Assembly: GCA_965119745.1 (NCBI GenBank)
Contig: OZ221973.1
Location: forward strand, 1,178,001 to 1,242,000
Source: CAJFUR01 sp904420575
GTDB lineage: Bacteria; Actinomycetota; Coriobacteriia; Coriobacteriales; Eggerthellaceae
Reading direction: 5' to 3'
Length of the DNA: 64,000 nt
Below the pieces are notes generated by a model. That model was not told the origin of the DNA, did no database searches, and saw only the letters and a list, made by a program, of their open reading frames with translations. Below, in pieces: positions 1 to 8,501 of this stretch. Numbering within the stretch: position 1 is the first letter of the stretch; each line of letters starts with the position of its first letter. Both the position numbers and the translations under genes were made by a program.

Positions 1-356
1 AAGGGGGACGCGCGGAAAGTCCGCGCAGTGCGCGTACGAGCGCTCCGGACATGGGCGGTGTGTGGGCGATGGGCGCGCATGGGCTGCGGGCTGCAGGCGC
101 GTGCAGTAGTGGACGAGCGGCGCGCGACGCGTGGGTGGCGAGAGCGCTCGTGGGGGTGCGCGTGCGAGGGCTCGCGGGGTGCGCGTGCGAGGGCTCGGGC
201 CGTGCGTGACAAGCGCGCGGGCGCTGCGCCGACCGCGCGGGAATGGCCGCCCGCGGAATTCTTTTTGAGGGGCGTATGTCACTCTGGCAACCGATATTGC
301 GACCCTTTGAGTCAAGAACTACACTGTGCCTGTCTGTCGACTGATAGGAGGCATGA
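1..356. other. non-coding leader with a 22-bp direct repeat
   Basis: No convincing gene is seen upstream of the GTG at 357. An open frame over 28-360 is Arg/Ala-rich GC-driven noise with no family signature. The stretch holds two perfect copies of a 22-bp sequence (153-174 and 176-197) set 23 bp apart. The last 60 bases are less GC-rich and carry the candidate promoter listed separately. Confidence 0.5.
297..325 (+). promoter_or_regulatory. candidate sigma70-type promoter of the Tm-1-like operon
   Basis: TTGCGA (297-302), a 17-bp spacer and TACACT (320-325) each match four of six consensus positions. A start site near 332 would leave a leader of about 25 nt that includes the Shine-Dalgarno AGGAGG at 346-351. 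The element is seen in the sequence; its use is inferred. Confidence 0.45.
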
Positions 357-1577
357 GTGAAAACCGTTGCGATCATCGGCACCTTCGACACCAAGGGCGA
401 AGAGTTCGCCTACGTGGCGTCCCGTTTCAAAGAGCTCGGCGTCAACACCCTGACCATCCACTGCGGCGTATTCGACCCGCAGACCATGCCCGACGTGCCC
501 AACACCGAGGTGACGGCGGCCATCGACATCGACCTTTCGGTGGTTGTGGAGAAGAAGGACCGCGCCTTCGCCACCGAGACCATGACGCGCGGCGTGGAGA
601 AGCTGCTGCCCAGCCTGTATGCCAACGGGCGCTTCGACGGCGTGTTCTCCATGGGTGGCTCGGGCGGCACCACCATTGCCACGGCCGGCATGCGCAAGCT
701 GCCCATCGGCGTGCCGAAGGTCATGGTGTCCACCATGGCGTCGGGCGACACCTCGCCCTACATCGGGGCGTCGGACATCGCCATGTTCCCCTCCATCGTG
801 GACGTGGCCGGCATCAACAGCTTCTCGGCCACCATCTTCGACAACGCGGTGAGCGCCATGGCGGGCATGCTGGAGCATCCCCATCCCGAAGTGAAGGACG
901 AAAGGCCGTTGGTCGCCGCCACCATGTTCGGCGTGACGACGCCCGCCGTGCAGAAGGCGCAGGCGTATCTGGAGGAACGCGGCTACGAAGTGCTGGTGTT
1001 CCACGCCACGGGCACCGGCGGCAAATGCATGGAAGCGCTCGTCAACGGAGGGTTCATCAGCGGCGTGCTTGACCTGACCACCACCGAATGGTGCGACGAG
1101 ATCGTAGGCGGCGTGCTGGCGGCCGGCCCCGACCGCTGTTCGGCGGCCGCGCTGAACGGGGTGCCGACGGTCATCAGCGTGGGTGCGCTCGACATGGTGA
1201 ACTTCGGCCCGTGGGACACGGTTCCGGAGCAGTTCAAAGGCCGCAACCTGTACAAGCACAATCCCACGGTCACGCTCATGCGCACCACGGTGGACGAAAA
1301 CCGCCAGGTCGCCGAGGCCATCGCGTCGAAGGTGAATCTGTCCACGGGTCCCTGCGTGTGCATGCTGCCGCTCAAGGGCGTGTCGATGATCGACGCCGAA
1401 GGCCAGCCGTTCTATGGTCCGGAAGAGGACGCGATGCTGTTCGACACGCTGAAGGCGTCCATCTCTCCCCAGGCTGCCCAGATCATCGAAATGGATGCCC
1501 ATATCAACGACGACGAATTCGCCTGCGCAGCGGCGCAGAAACTCATCGACCTGATGAAGGGCGACGTGAGCGCATAG
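357..1577 (+). CDS. Tm-1-like ATP-binding domain protein (UPF0261 family)
   Basis: 406 residues, the normal size for UPF0261 proteins. The N-terminus (VAIIGTFDTKGEE) and the Gly-rich stretch around residues 97-105 (MGGSGGTT) are typical of the family, which is homologous to the N-terminal half of the tomato antiviral protein Tm-1. The bacterial function is not established. The start is the GTG at 357 because AGGAGG (346-351) is 5 nt upstream; the ATG at 353 lies in another frame. The protein is cytoplasmic, with no signal peptide. A partner gene follows after 33 nt and encodes the domain that forms the other half of Tm-1, so the two probably act as one complex. Confidence 0.85.
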   Translation: MKTVAIIGTFDTKGEEFAYVASRFKELGVNTLTIHCGVFDPQTMPDVPNTEVTAAIDIDLSVVVEKKDRAFATETMTRGVEKLLPSLYANGRFDGVFSMGGSGGTTIATAGMRKLPIGVPKVMVSTMASGDTSPYIGASDIAMFPSIVDVAGINSFSATIFDNAVSAMAGMLEHPHPEVKDERPLVAATMFGVTTPAVQKAQAYLEERGYEVLVFHATGTGGKCMEALVNGGFISGVLDLTTTEWCDEIVGGVLAAGPDRCSAAALNGVPTVISVGALDMVNFGPWDTVPEQFKGRNLYKHNPTVTLMRTTVDENRQVAEAIASKVNLSTGPCVCMLPLKGVSMIDAEGQPFYGPEEDAMLFDTLKASISPQAAQIIEMDAHINDDEFACAAAQKLIDLMKGDVSA

Positions 1578-1610
1578 CGAAGCAACAGGTACGAGAAAAG
1601 GAGAGAAACC

Positions 1611-2441
1611 ATGCTTGAACTGTCACGTGCGGAAATCCTCGACCGTTTCCGGAAGTCCCTTGCCGAGGGCAACATCCTGTTGGGCGTGGGTGCCGGTACC
1701 GGCATCACGGCGAAGTCGGCCGAGGCCGGCGGGGCCGACATCTTCGTCATCTACAATTCCGGCCGTTTCCGCATGGCGGGACGCGGGTCGCTGGCGGGCC
1801 TGCTTTCGTACGGCGACGCGAACCAGATCGTGGTCGAGATGGGCTCCGAAGTGCTGCCGGTCGTCAAGGACACGCCGGTGCTGGCCGGCGTCTGCGGCAC
1901 CGACCCGTTCCGCGTGATGAGCCGCTTTCTCAAGGAGCTGAAGGACCAGGGCTTCAACGGCGTGCAGAACTTCCCGACCGTGGGCCTGATCGACGGCGTG
2001 TTCCGCAAGAACCTGGAAGAGACGGGCATGGGCTACGACCTCGAGGTGGACATGATCGCCGAGGCGCACAAGCTGGACATGCTCACCTGCCCCTACGTGT
2101 TCGACGAGGAGCAGGCTGCGGCCATGACCAAGGCCGGCGCCGACATCGTGGTGGCGCACATGGGCCTGACCACGGGCGGCACCATCGGCGCGGAGACGGC
2201 GCGCACGCTGGACGACTGCGTGGAGATCATCGCTGGCATTGCCAAGGTGGTCAAGGACATCAATCCCGACGCGCTGGTCATCTGCCATGGCGGTCCCATC
2301 TCCGAGCCGAAGGACGCGGCCTACATCATCGAGCGGGTGGCCCAGGTGGACGGCTTCTTCGGCGCCACGTCCATCGAGCGTCTGGCTGCCGAGCGCGGCA
2401 TCAGGGCGCAGACGGAAGCGTTCAAGGCCATCAGGAAGTAA
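1611..2441 (+). CDS. PEP hydrolase-like TIM-barrel protein
   Basis: 276 residues matching the phosphoenolpyruvate hydrolase-like family (pfam09370). Typical features are the GVGAGTGITA loop near residues 26-35, the NFPTVGLIDG segment near 120-129 and the AHMGLTTGG segment near 183-191. The family adopts a TIM barrel; despite the name, its substrate in bacteria is uncertain. The ATG at 1611 follows AAAGGAG with good spacing. It is the second gene of an operon with the UPF0261 gene. In plants and fungi these two domains occur fused in one polypeptide, so this is the split form. A terminator follows at 2531-2562. Confidence 0.85.
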   Translation: MLELSRAEILDRFRKSLAEGNILLGVGAGTGITAKSAEAGGADIFVIYNSGRFRMAGRGSLAGLLSYGDANQIVVEMGSEVLPVVKDTPVLAGVCGTDPFRVMSRFLKELKDQGFNGVQNFPTVGLIDGVFRKNLEETGMGYDLEVDMIAEAHKLDMLTCPYVFDEEQAAAMTKAGADIVVAHMGLTTGGTIGAETARTLDDCVEIIAGIAKVVKDINPDALVICHGGPISEPKDAAYIIERVAQVDGFFGATSIERLAAERGIRAQTEAFKAIRK

Positions 2442-2530
2442 GGGCTATCGGACAGGCAGGCGGCCATGGGTAGGCGCCTGCCTGCGCGGGGTCGCAAAAC
2501 GTGCGACCGCAGCCGCGACACCTCCAAGGA

Positions 2531-2562
2531 AGGCGCGTCCTCGAAAAGGGCGCGCCTTTTTC
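2531..2562 (+). terminator. rho-independent terminator of the Tm-1-like operon
   Basis: AGGCGCG (2531-2537) pairs with CGCGCCT (2551-2557), followed by a T tract. It lies 90 nt after the last stop of the operon. Confidence 0.75.
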
Positions 2563-2580
2563 CATTATGACGTCACCATT

Positions 2581-2646
2581 GATATGCAGTAAAAAGTGCA
2601 GCAAGGGCATTTACTGCATATCAAGGGTATCAAAATATGCAGTAAA
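2581..2646. repeat. three copies of ATATGCAGTAAA in alternating orientation
   Basis: ATATGCAGTAAA occurs at 2582-2593 (+), 2610-2621 (-) and 2635-2646 (+), with centres about 25-29 bp apart. The first and second copies form a perfect 13-bp inverted repeat. The block is AT-rich and sits between the 3' ends of two convergent genes, where an operator is not expected. It may control an unrecognised RNA or be a remnant of a promoter. Nothing else is seen in 2442-2770 apart from the terminator. Confidence 0.7.
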
Positions 2647-2770
2647 CACCTTTTACCTGTCGAAAGGCGCCCTCGACGATAGACACGTTTCGCGTTTCGC
2701 GCAATTCGCAAAACGGAGGCATGGGGCGTGGCGTCAAGTCGATCGGCTAAGCGACGAATTTCCCAACTCC

Positions 2771-3091
2771 TTAGAAGAAGTCGGCGAAGCGGGCCATCAT
2801 CTGGTCGGCGTAGTCTTCGCCAACGCAGTAGTCCTTGATCTGGCCATCGACGAACATGATGGACGTGGGGAACCACTTGGCGTTGTAGTGGCGCGCCGGC
2901 GCCGGATGCTTCCATGCGTCGATCTTGCCGATGGCCACCTTGTCCTGGGTGTCGGCCAGCTCTTCGATCACGCGGTCGAACTGGTACTGCGTGTCTTCTT
3001 CGCTGGAATAGAAGCAGACGAGCACGGGTTTGTCCTGTCCTTCGATGAAGTCGACGATGGTCTCGTCGGTCAGTGCGGTTGCATGCGACAT
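2771..3091 (-). CDS. thioredoxin-fold protein lacking the CxxC motif
   Basis: 106 residues with the thioredoxin outline: an N-terminal helix, a beta strand PVLVCFYS (residues 22-29), the conserved WFPTSIMFVDG segment with the cis-proline position (about 73-83), and a C-terminal helix. At the position of WCGPC it reads FYSSEED, so no redox-active cysteine pair exists; only two scattered cysteines remain. A classical disulfide reductase role is therefore unlikely, and a binding or chaperone role is more plausible. It starts 34 nt downstream of the ATPase gene and is probably cotranscribed with it. Confidence 0.75.
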   Translation of the reverse strand: MSHATALTDETIVDFIEGQDKPVLVCFYSSEEDTQYQFDRVIEELADTQDKVAIGKIDAWKHPAPARHYNAKWFPTSIMFVDGQIKDYCVGEDYADQMMARFADFF

Positions 3092-3125
3092 GTCTTCCTC
3101 CTGTTCACGTCTTTCGGGTTGTGGG

Positions 3126-3818
3126 TCACGGCTGCAGAAGGCCTTGGACGGCCGCAGCGTCCAGCGTTTCGTGGGCGGCGCAGCCGTCGTCCGTCATCAG
3201 GTAGCGCGTGGCGCTCTCCAGGTCTTCGAAGCGGGCGCCCATCATCTCCACGATGCAGGCGACGGCTGCCTCTTCCAGAAGCGGGCTTGCGTCGGTGCCG
3301 TATTCCGCAGCGGCAAGGCGCACGAACGCGCGCTTCCCGGCGTGGTCAAGCGGCTCCAGGTGCACGTCCTCGAACGATGCAAGCACTTCGCGCGCCTCGT
3401 TCGCCTCGCAGGCGCTTGCAGGTTGGCGAGACGTGACGACGGTGCTCAGCCCCAGGCGATCCCGCTCGGCCAGCATGAGTGCGAGCAGCTGGTCGCCCCG
3501 TTCGGCCTGCAGCAAAAGGCCGATGTCGTCGATGAGCAGAATAGGTGCGGCGCCAAGCTTCTCGAAGAAGCTGTCGTCTGCTTCGAACTGCAGCGCCATG
3601 GCGATGTCGGCGCCCGAGCAGACGAACACGGCCTCGCCGGCGCCGTCTCGCTCGGCGTCGGCCGCCCAGCTGCGCACGAGCGCGCTCTTGCCGGCATCGT
3701 GCGGCCCCTCGACGAACAGCTTCAGGGGAACGGGCCGCAGGCCGTTCAGGCTTTCGAGCGCGCGGACGGCTTCGGCGTTGCCCGGCCCTCTCACGAACGT
3801 TTCCATCGACTCTCTCAT
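3126..3818 (-). CDS. DnaA/Hda-like P-loop ATPase domain protein
   Basis: 230 residues. A Walker A motif (EGPHDAGKSA, residues 37-46) and Walker B (ILLIDDI, 93-99) are followed by a sensor-like strand STVVTSR (125-131), the pattern of the DnaA/Hda ATPase module. There is no C-terminal DnaA DNA-binding domain and no clear clamp-binding N-terminus. The start is the ATG at 3818 with GAGAGG upstream. A longer open frame continues upstream, but that part is a shadow of the LuxR gene. The thioredoxin-like gene follows closely, suggesting an operon. The function is not known, and a role in replication is only a family-based guess. Confidence 0.7.
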   Translation of the reverse strand: MRESMETFVRGPGNAEAVRALESLNGLRPVPLKLFVEGPHDAGKSALVRSWAADAERDGAGEAVFVCSGADIAMALQFEADDSFFEKLGAAPILLIDDIGLLLQAERGDQLLALMLAERDRLGLSTVVTSRQPASACEANEAREVLASFEDVHLEPLDHAGKRAFVRLAAAEYGTDASPLLEEAAVACIVEMMGARFEDLESATRYLMTDDGCAAHETLDAAAVQGLLQP

Positions 3819-3994
3819 GCGTGCCCCTCTCGTTTGCGGTCTGCGGCTCTGCCGTCTGGGCTGGTCTCGCGATGCCCCGCTGCTCTTCCCGGCTGCCGCC
3901 GTCACCTTACCGGATGAGGGTGCGCAACTGCAGAAACCGAGCGTATGCTTGTCCGGCGCCCAGGGAGGCCGCAGTATGCTTTGTGCCCTGGCAG

Positions 3995-5527
3995 TCACGA
4001 ACGCGTCGCGGCCTCTTCCGCGGGCGCAGCGTCTAGGTCGGTCTCCATGACGAGCGTGATCAGGTCCTGCTGCGTGTGCACGCCCATGCGCTTGTAGATC
4101 TGGAACACCTGCTTCTTCACCGTGCCCTCGGACAGGTACAGCCGCTGCATGATGTACTTCGCGTTGCGGCCGCGCGACAGGGCGTCGAATATCTCGGTCT
4201 GGCGCGGCGTGAGCCCGTGCTCCTTCGCCATCTTCATCACCTTTTCGTGCCACGGGTCGGCCATGCCGGTGGTGGGGATACGTTCGCGCTTGCTTTCGAA
4301 CACGCCCAGCGACAGCAGGCTCACCCAGGCGACCAGGAAGGCGGCGGCGCCGAAGAAGCCGAACGCCGCAGTGGAGGGAGGCGGGGCGAACGTGAACACG
4401 GCGAAGCTGGCCACATAGCCGGCGAACATGCCGAGCGAGTCGGTGGCGTGGCGGAAGCCGAACAGGTACACGTCGGAAAGCGTGAGGTCCTTCTCCACCA
4501 CCATGTGGCGGATGGCGTTCGTCAGAGCGCTCGCCACCATGAGCAGGGAAAGTGCCGCGGCGCCGACGACGCGTCCTGCGTCGGGCAGCACGGGGATGGC
4601 GGCCAGCGCCGCGATCGACCCCAGCACGAAGTAGCCGCGCACCGCGGACTTCGAAGGCTTCTTGCTCATGCGTTCGAACAACAACACGACGCCGGCGCTC
4701 GCCAGCCACACCGCTCCGGCGACGGCGAGCGACGCCTGACGCGTGCAGGTGAAGGCAAGCGTCCCGAACGCGATGCCGGTCATGGCCTTGGCCGTGGCGG
4801 CGAAGACCTTCTGCGTGGCGGTGAACCCTTTGGCGCGCATGGCCTCTTTCGGGACAAACGTCCAGTCCTTGTACGTGTTCACCGATACGGCCAAGAACAT
4901 GCACAGCGCCACGATCAGAAGAAGGCACAGGGAGAATCCGGCGGCCGCTTCGTCCAGAAGCGCCGAGAGCAGCAGCACGCCGCCGCAGAGAAGCGTGGCT
5001 ACAATCAGCGTGGACGGATCGAACGCCTTGTTCACCAGATGGATCTTCCACAGCAGCCGGGCGATGGTGAAGGCTGCGGCAAGCAGGACGGCTCCCGCAA
5101 CGTCGCTGGGGATGCACAGGGACGCCACCGTGCAGGCGATGGCCGCCGTCCACAGCATGAAGAAGTGCCTCCGAGAGGCTATGCGGTTGGCGAAGAGCAT
5201 GCCCGCAATCCCGAAAACGCCGCACAGAAGCAGGCAGAACGCAGCAGGAAGCACGCTTTGCAGCGCGGAGAGCGGCTCGGGAAGGCGCGCACACGCTGCG
5301 GCCAGGTCGCCGTCGGAAAGCGCGCCGTTCAGAAGCAGGGTGGGGAGCCAGGCGACGATGGCGGCGTATCCTATCTTCTCGCCCGTCTCGAATGCGGTGC
5401 GCTCGGTTTCCTGTTCTGGGGGAGCGGCGTTTCCGTCTTTGCGTGCAGCGAGAGGAGCGTCCTCGCGGGCGGCCTCGTGCGCCTGCGACGAGGGTTTCCC
5501 GTGCGTGTTCGTTTCGGCGTTCGCCAT
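3995..5527 (-). CDS. LuxR-type regulator with multi-pass membrane domain
   Basis: 510 residues. A polar N-terminus of about 55 residues is followed by roughly 12 hydrophobic segments, then a LuxR helix-turn-helix in the last 75 residues (LTPRQTEIFDALSRGRNAKY and SEGTVKKQVFQIYKRMGVHT). This architecture is common in Eggerthellaceae, where such genes often sit beside respiratory reductases. The ATG at 5527 is preferred because AAGGGGG lies 7 nt upstream; an ATG two codons earlier is too close to it. It is divergent from the molybdopterin enzyme at 6039 and is its likely regulator. A run of nine G lies just upstream in the leader. Confidence 0.85.
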   Translation of the reverse strand: MANAETNTHGKPSSQAHEAAREDAPLAARKDGNAAPPEQETERTAFETGEKIGYAAIVAWLPTLLLNGALSDGDLAAACARLPEPLSALQSVLPAAFCLLLCGVFGIAGMLFANRIASRRHFFMLWTAAIACTVASLCIPSDVAGAVLLAAAFTIARLLWKIHLVNKAFDPSTLIVATLLCGGVLLLSALLDEAAAGFSLCLLLIVALCMFLAVSVNTYKDWTFVPKEAMRAKGFTATQKVFAATAKAMTGIAFGTLAFTCTRQASLAVAGAVWLASAGVVLLFERMSKKPSKSAVRGYFVLGSIAALAAIPVLPDAGRVVGAAALSLLMVASALTNAIRHMVVEKDLTLSDVYLFGFRHATDSLGMFAGYVASFAVFTFAPPPSTAAFGFFGAAAFLVAWVSLLSLGVFESKRERIPTTGMADPWHEKVMKMAKEHGLTPRQTEIFDALSRGRNAKYIMQRLYLSEGTVKKQVFQIYKRMGVHTQQDLITLVMETDLDAAPAEEAATRS

Positions 5528-5570
5528 GGTCATTCCCCCTTGGATTGCGTGAAGCGCTTCTGTGCCCTGC

Positions 5571-5579
5571 GGGGGGGGG
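5571..5579. repeat. poly-G(9) homopolymer in the LuxR leader
   Basis: Nine consecutive G (nine C in the LuxR mRNA) 44 bp before the LuxR start codon. Runs this long are otherwise seen only in the two MFS genes at 12.8 and 14.4 kb. Length changes here could alter leader structure or spacing, but this is inference. Confidence 0.7.
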
Positions 5580-5737
5580 TGCCCGCGTCCCGCGCCCCAC
5601 GCATGCCTGCTCGCGAGTTCCCCGCGCCCCGCACGCTGCGCGCCCCGCCTGCCGCGAGTTCCCGCGCCCCGCATTCCGCATGCCCACGCCCCGCGCGTCC
5701 GCGCCCCATGCCGGACGAAACGGCGTCTTCGCCCTCC

Positions 5738-5743
5738 ATTATA
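5738..5743 (-). promoter_or_regulatory. candidate -10 box for the LuxR gene
   Basis: On the minus strand the sequence reads TATAAT, a perfect -10 hexamer in a very GC-rich surrounding. No good -35 is seen 16-18 bp upstream. If used, it leaves a leader of about 200 nt containing the C9 run. Confidence 0.35.
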
Positions 5744-6038
5744 GAAACGACCGCCAGGCCTGCGCCGCGCAATACGGAATGGCGGGTTGTCGCGAAAAGA
5801 ATACGCTCAGCCGGCGTCCCGCCCTCGAACCATACGCTCCGTTCCCCTTCTTTCGGTGTGCTCGAACGTAAGGTGGGAGCCGTTCCGAATTTCGTTGCCA
5901 GCGAAGGTTCGGCCTGTCCTATTCCCGATGATGGCAGGACGGGGTCGCGCCTGGTTGGACGAGTCGCGCACACAGGCGCGAAGCGGGGGCGTTTTCGGGA
6001 AAGAAAGCGAAGGCGAGAGGAACCGAGAGGAGAGAAGC

Positions 6039-8477
6039 ATGGCTGACTACAAAGAGTTTCTCGACAGCATCAACCGCGAGGCGTACCACGCGGGGGAGTA
6101 CCAGTGGGAAGAGGACGGATACACCGTAACGCGTACGTACCACTATTCGCCTCCGGGCTGTCACAGCTCGTGCGGTCTGTTGTACTACGTGAAGGACGGC
6201 AAGGTGGAGTTTGTCGAGGGCGACCCGCTGGATCCGTGCGCGAACGGTCGTTTATGCATGCGTTGCCTGAACCGCGTCGAGGCCATCAACCACCCTGACC
6301 GTCTGAAGTACCCCATGAAGCGCGCCGGCGAGCGTGGCGAGAACAAGTGGGAGCGCATCACGTGGGACGAGGCGTACGACATCGTTGAGCGCGAGACGCG
6401 CAAGGTGTGGGAAGAGTACGGCCCCGAGTCCATCCTGTGCACGAAGGGCACGGCGCGCGGCACGGTGTGGCAGCTGCACTACTTCTTCCAAGCTGCCTTC
6501 AAGACGGCGAACGTGGCGCACATCGGCTTCACGGGCTATGCGTGCTACCTGCCGCGCACCTGCGGCTGCATCGCTCCCATGGGCGACTTCCCCATCGTCG
6601 ACGCCTCGCAGGGGCATCCCGACCGCTACATGGCCGACGAGTTCCGTCCGCCCGAGGTGCTAGTGGTGTGGGGCAACGAGCCTTTGGCCTCCAACGCCGA
6701 CGGCTACATTGGCCACTGGCTGGTGCAGTGCGTGCAGATGGGCTCCAAGATCATCTCCATTGACCCGCGTCTGACCTGGTGGGGCGCTCGCGCGGAATAC
6801 TGGCTGCCCGTCCGTCCCGGCACCGACGCGGCGCTGGCCTGCGCCTGGCTGAACGTCATCATCAACGAAGACCTGTACGACCACGAGTTCGTGGAAAAGT
6901 GGACCACCGGCTTCGACGTCATTGCCGAGCATGTGCAGGAGTGGACCGCGGAACGCGCCGCCGAGATCTGCCAGATCCCGGTGGAAGACGTCATCGGGTC
7001 GGCCCGCCTGTTCGCTTCGGGCAACAGCTCGGCCATCCAGTGGGGCCTTGCGTTCGACCAGAACATGAGCGCCATGGCCTTGAACCTGGCCGCCGTCGAC
7101 CTGATGGCCATCTGCGGCAACATCGACACGCCGGGCGGCTGGCTTCTGGTGCACAACGCCTTCAACGTGTCGCGCGGTTCGGACAACGGCGTGAAGTGGG
7201 TCGACCCCGAAGCCGCCAAGAAAAAGGCGACCATGCACTACGTGTTCAACACCGACGGCGAGGACTTCATCCACCAGGCCGCGTCCGAAGCGGTGCTGCA
7301 CTGCATGGAGACGGGCGAGCCGTACCCCATCAAGATGTGGTACGCCCAGTCCACCAACGAGCTGGCCTGCGCCGCCATGGACGCGCCGCGCCTGTACAAG
7401 GCGCTGAAGGAGATCCCCTTCATCGCGTATGCCGATCCGTTCCTGACGCCCACGGCCGTGGCGCTGGCCGACGTGGTCATGCCCGTGGCCATGAGCTGCG
7501 AGCGCAACTCCGCCCGTTCGTGGTGGACGCCCGTGCGCACGCTTTCGAAGGTGACCAGCTACTACGAGGCCAAGTCCGACGAAGAGATCATCGTGGAGCT
7601 GGGCCGTCGCCTGAACCCCGATGCCTTCCCGTGGGACACGGCCGAGGACTTCGTGAACTGGTTCCTCACACCGCAGTCCGGCCTGGCGTCGTTCGGCACC
7701 AAGGCATCGGCGAACAACCAGCTTGACCAGCAACGCTACAGCGAGGAATTCCCCTTCGCGGGCGACCTGGAAGGTCTTCAGAAAGCCGGCGGACATGCCT
7801 ACGACAAGTTCAACGCCACGTACCGCAAGTACGAGAAGGGCATGCTGCGCCCCGACGGCCAACCGGGCTTCGCGACGCCGACAGGCCGCATCGAGCTTTC
7901 GCCGTTCACCTTCAAGGTGTGGGGCCTCACGCCGTGGCCGTACTTCAAGGAGCCCCCGACGGGGCCTGTGACCTCGCCCGGCATGTTCAAGGAGTTCCCG
8001 CTCATCCTCACGTGCGGCGGCCGCTCGTTCGAGTTCTTCCACTCGGAAGACCGCCAAGAGCCCACGATGCGCGAGTTCCATCAGTGGCCGCTTCTGACCG
8101 TGCATCCCAACGACGCCAAGAAGTACGGCATCAAGGACGGCGAGTGGGTGTGGATCGAGTCCGACCGCGGCCGGTTCCGCCAGGTGGCCTACGTGTGCGA
8201 GAAGGTCAAGGAAGGCGTGGTGCATGCCGAGCATGCGTGGTGGTATCCCGAGCAGAAGGCCGAGGCGCCCTATCTCTTCGGCACCTTCGATTCCAACGTG
8301 AACAACCTCACGCGCGCGTACGAGGCGGGCGAGGGCGGCGTCGGTTCCGCCATCAAGAACGGCATCTGCAAGATCTATCCCTACAAGGAAGGCGACGAGA
8401 TGCCCTACGAGGTGGTTGCCGACCGCGATAGCTGGAACGAGATCGTTCCCGGCTCCGACCCGTACGAAGTCTACTAG
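6039..8477 (+). CDS. molybdopterin oxidoreductase, catalytic subunit (module A)
   Basis: 812 residues, DMSO reductase superfamily, with no Tat signal and therefore cytoplasmic. An N-terminal Fe-S segment has C41, C45 and C73 (x3, x27) but Tyr at the place of the first cysteine found in the sister enzymes. Bis-MGD binding segments follow (WERITWDEA near 104, VVWGNEPLASNADG near 210, DPRLTWWGARAEYW near 248) and the C-terminal molybdopterin-dinucleotide domain (LTCGGRSFEFFHSEDRQEPT near 652). C169 in YACYLPR is a possible Mo ligand. The start at 6039 follows GAGAGGAGAG. The ferredoxin subunit gene follows after 24 nt. Soluble enzymes of this type include catechol dehydroxylases and pyrogallol transhydroxylase; the substrate here is unknown. 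Confidence 0.9.
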   Translation: MADYKEFLDSINREAYHAGEYQWEEDGYTVTRTYHYSPPGCHSSCGLLYYVKDGKVEFVEGDPLDPCANGRLCMRCLNRVEAINHPDRLKYPMKRAGERGENKWERITWDEAYDIVERETRKVWEEYGPESILCTKGTARGTVWQLHYFFQAAFKTANVAHIGFTGYACYLPRTCGCIAPMGDFPIVDASQGHPDRYMADEFRPPEVLVVWGNEPLASNADGYIGHWLVQCVQMGSKIISIDPRLTWWGARAEYWLPVRPGTDAALACAWLNVIINEDLYDHEFVEKWTTGFDVIAEHVQEWTAERAAEICQIPVEDVIGSARLFASGNSSAIQWGLAFDQNMSAMALNLAAVDLMAICGNIDTPGGWLLVHNAFNVSRGSDNGVKWVDPEAAKKKATMHYVFNTDGEDFIHQAASEAVLHCMETGEPYPIKMWYAQSTNELACAAMDAPRLYKALKEIPFIAYADPFLTPTAVALADVVMPVAMSCERNSARSWWTPVRTLSKVTSYYEAKSDEEIIVELGRRLNPDAFPWDTAEDFVNWFLTPQSGLASFGTKASANNQLDQQRYSEEFPFAGDLEGLQKAGGHAYDKFNATYRKYEKGMLRPDGQPGFATPTGRIELSPFTFKVWGLTPWPYFKEPPTGPVTSPGMFKEFPLILTCGGRSFEFFHSEDRQEPTMREFHQWPLLTVHPNDAKKYGIKDGEWVWIESDRGRFRQVAYVCEKVKEGVVHAEHAWWYPEQKAEAPYLFGTFDSNVNNLTRAYEAGEGGVGSAIKNGICKIYPYKEGDEMPYEVVADRDSWNEIVPGSDPYEVY

Positions 8478-8501
8478 AAACCCAGCGAGAGGAGGCAAGC
8501 A

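Larger units (their letters stand above)
5528..6038. other. divergent intergenic region with C-rich low-complexity repeats
   Basis: 511 bp between the divergent LuxR and molybdopterin enzyme genes. Positions 5590-5710 are imperfect repeats of a CGCGCCCCGC-type unit with almost no coding character. A nine-G run lies at 5571-5579 and a minus-strand TATAAT at 5743-5738. No plus-strand promoter for the gene at 6039 is obvious to me. Confidence 0.6.

Noticed and set aside
28..360. 110-residue frame at the left edge
   Set aside because: Arg/Ala/Trp-rich translation of GC repeats, no ribosome site and no motif.
3819..5687. Long N-terminal extension of the DnaA-like ATPase (853-residue frame)
   Set aside because: It overlaps the membrane LuxR gene in another frame and has no domain; the ATG at 3818 has a proper ribosome site.
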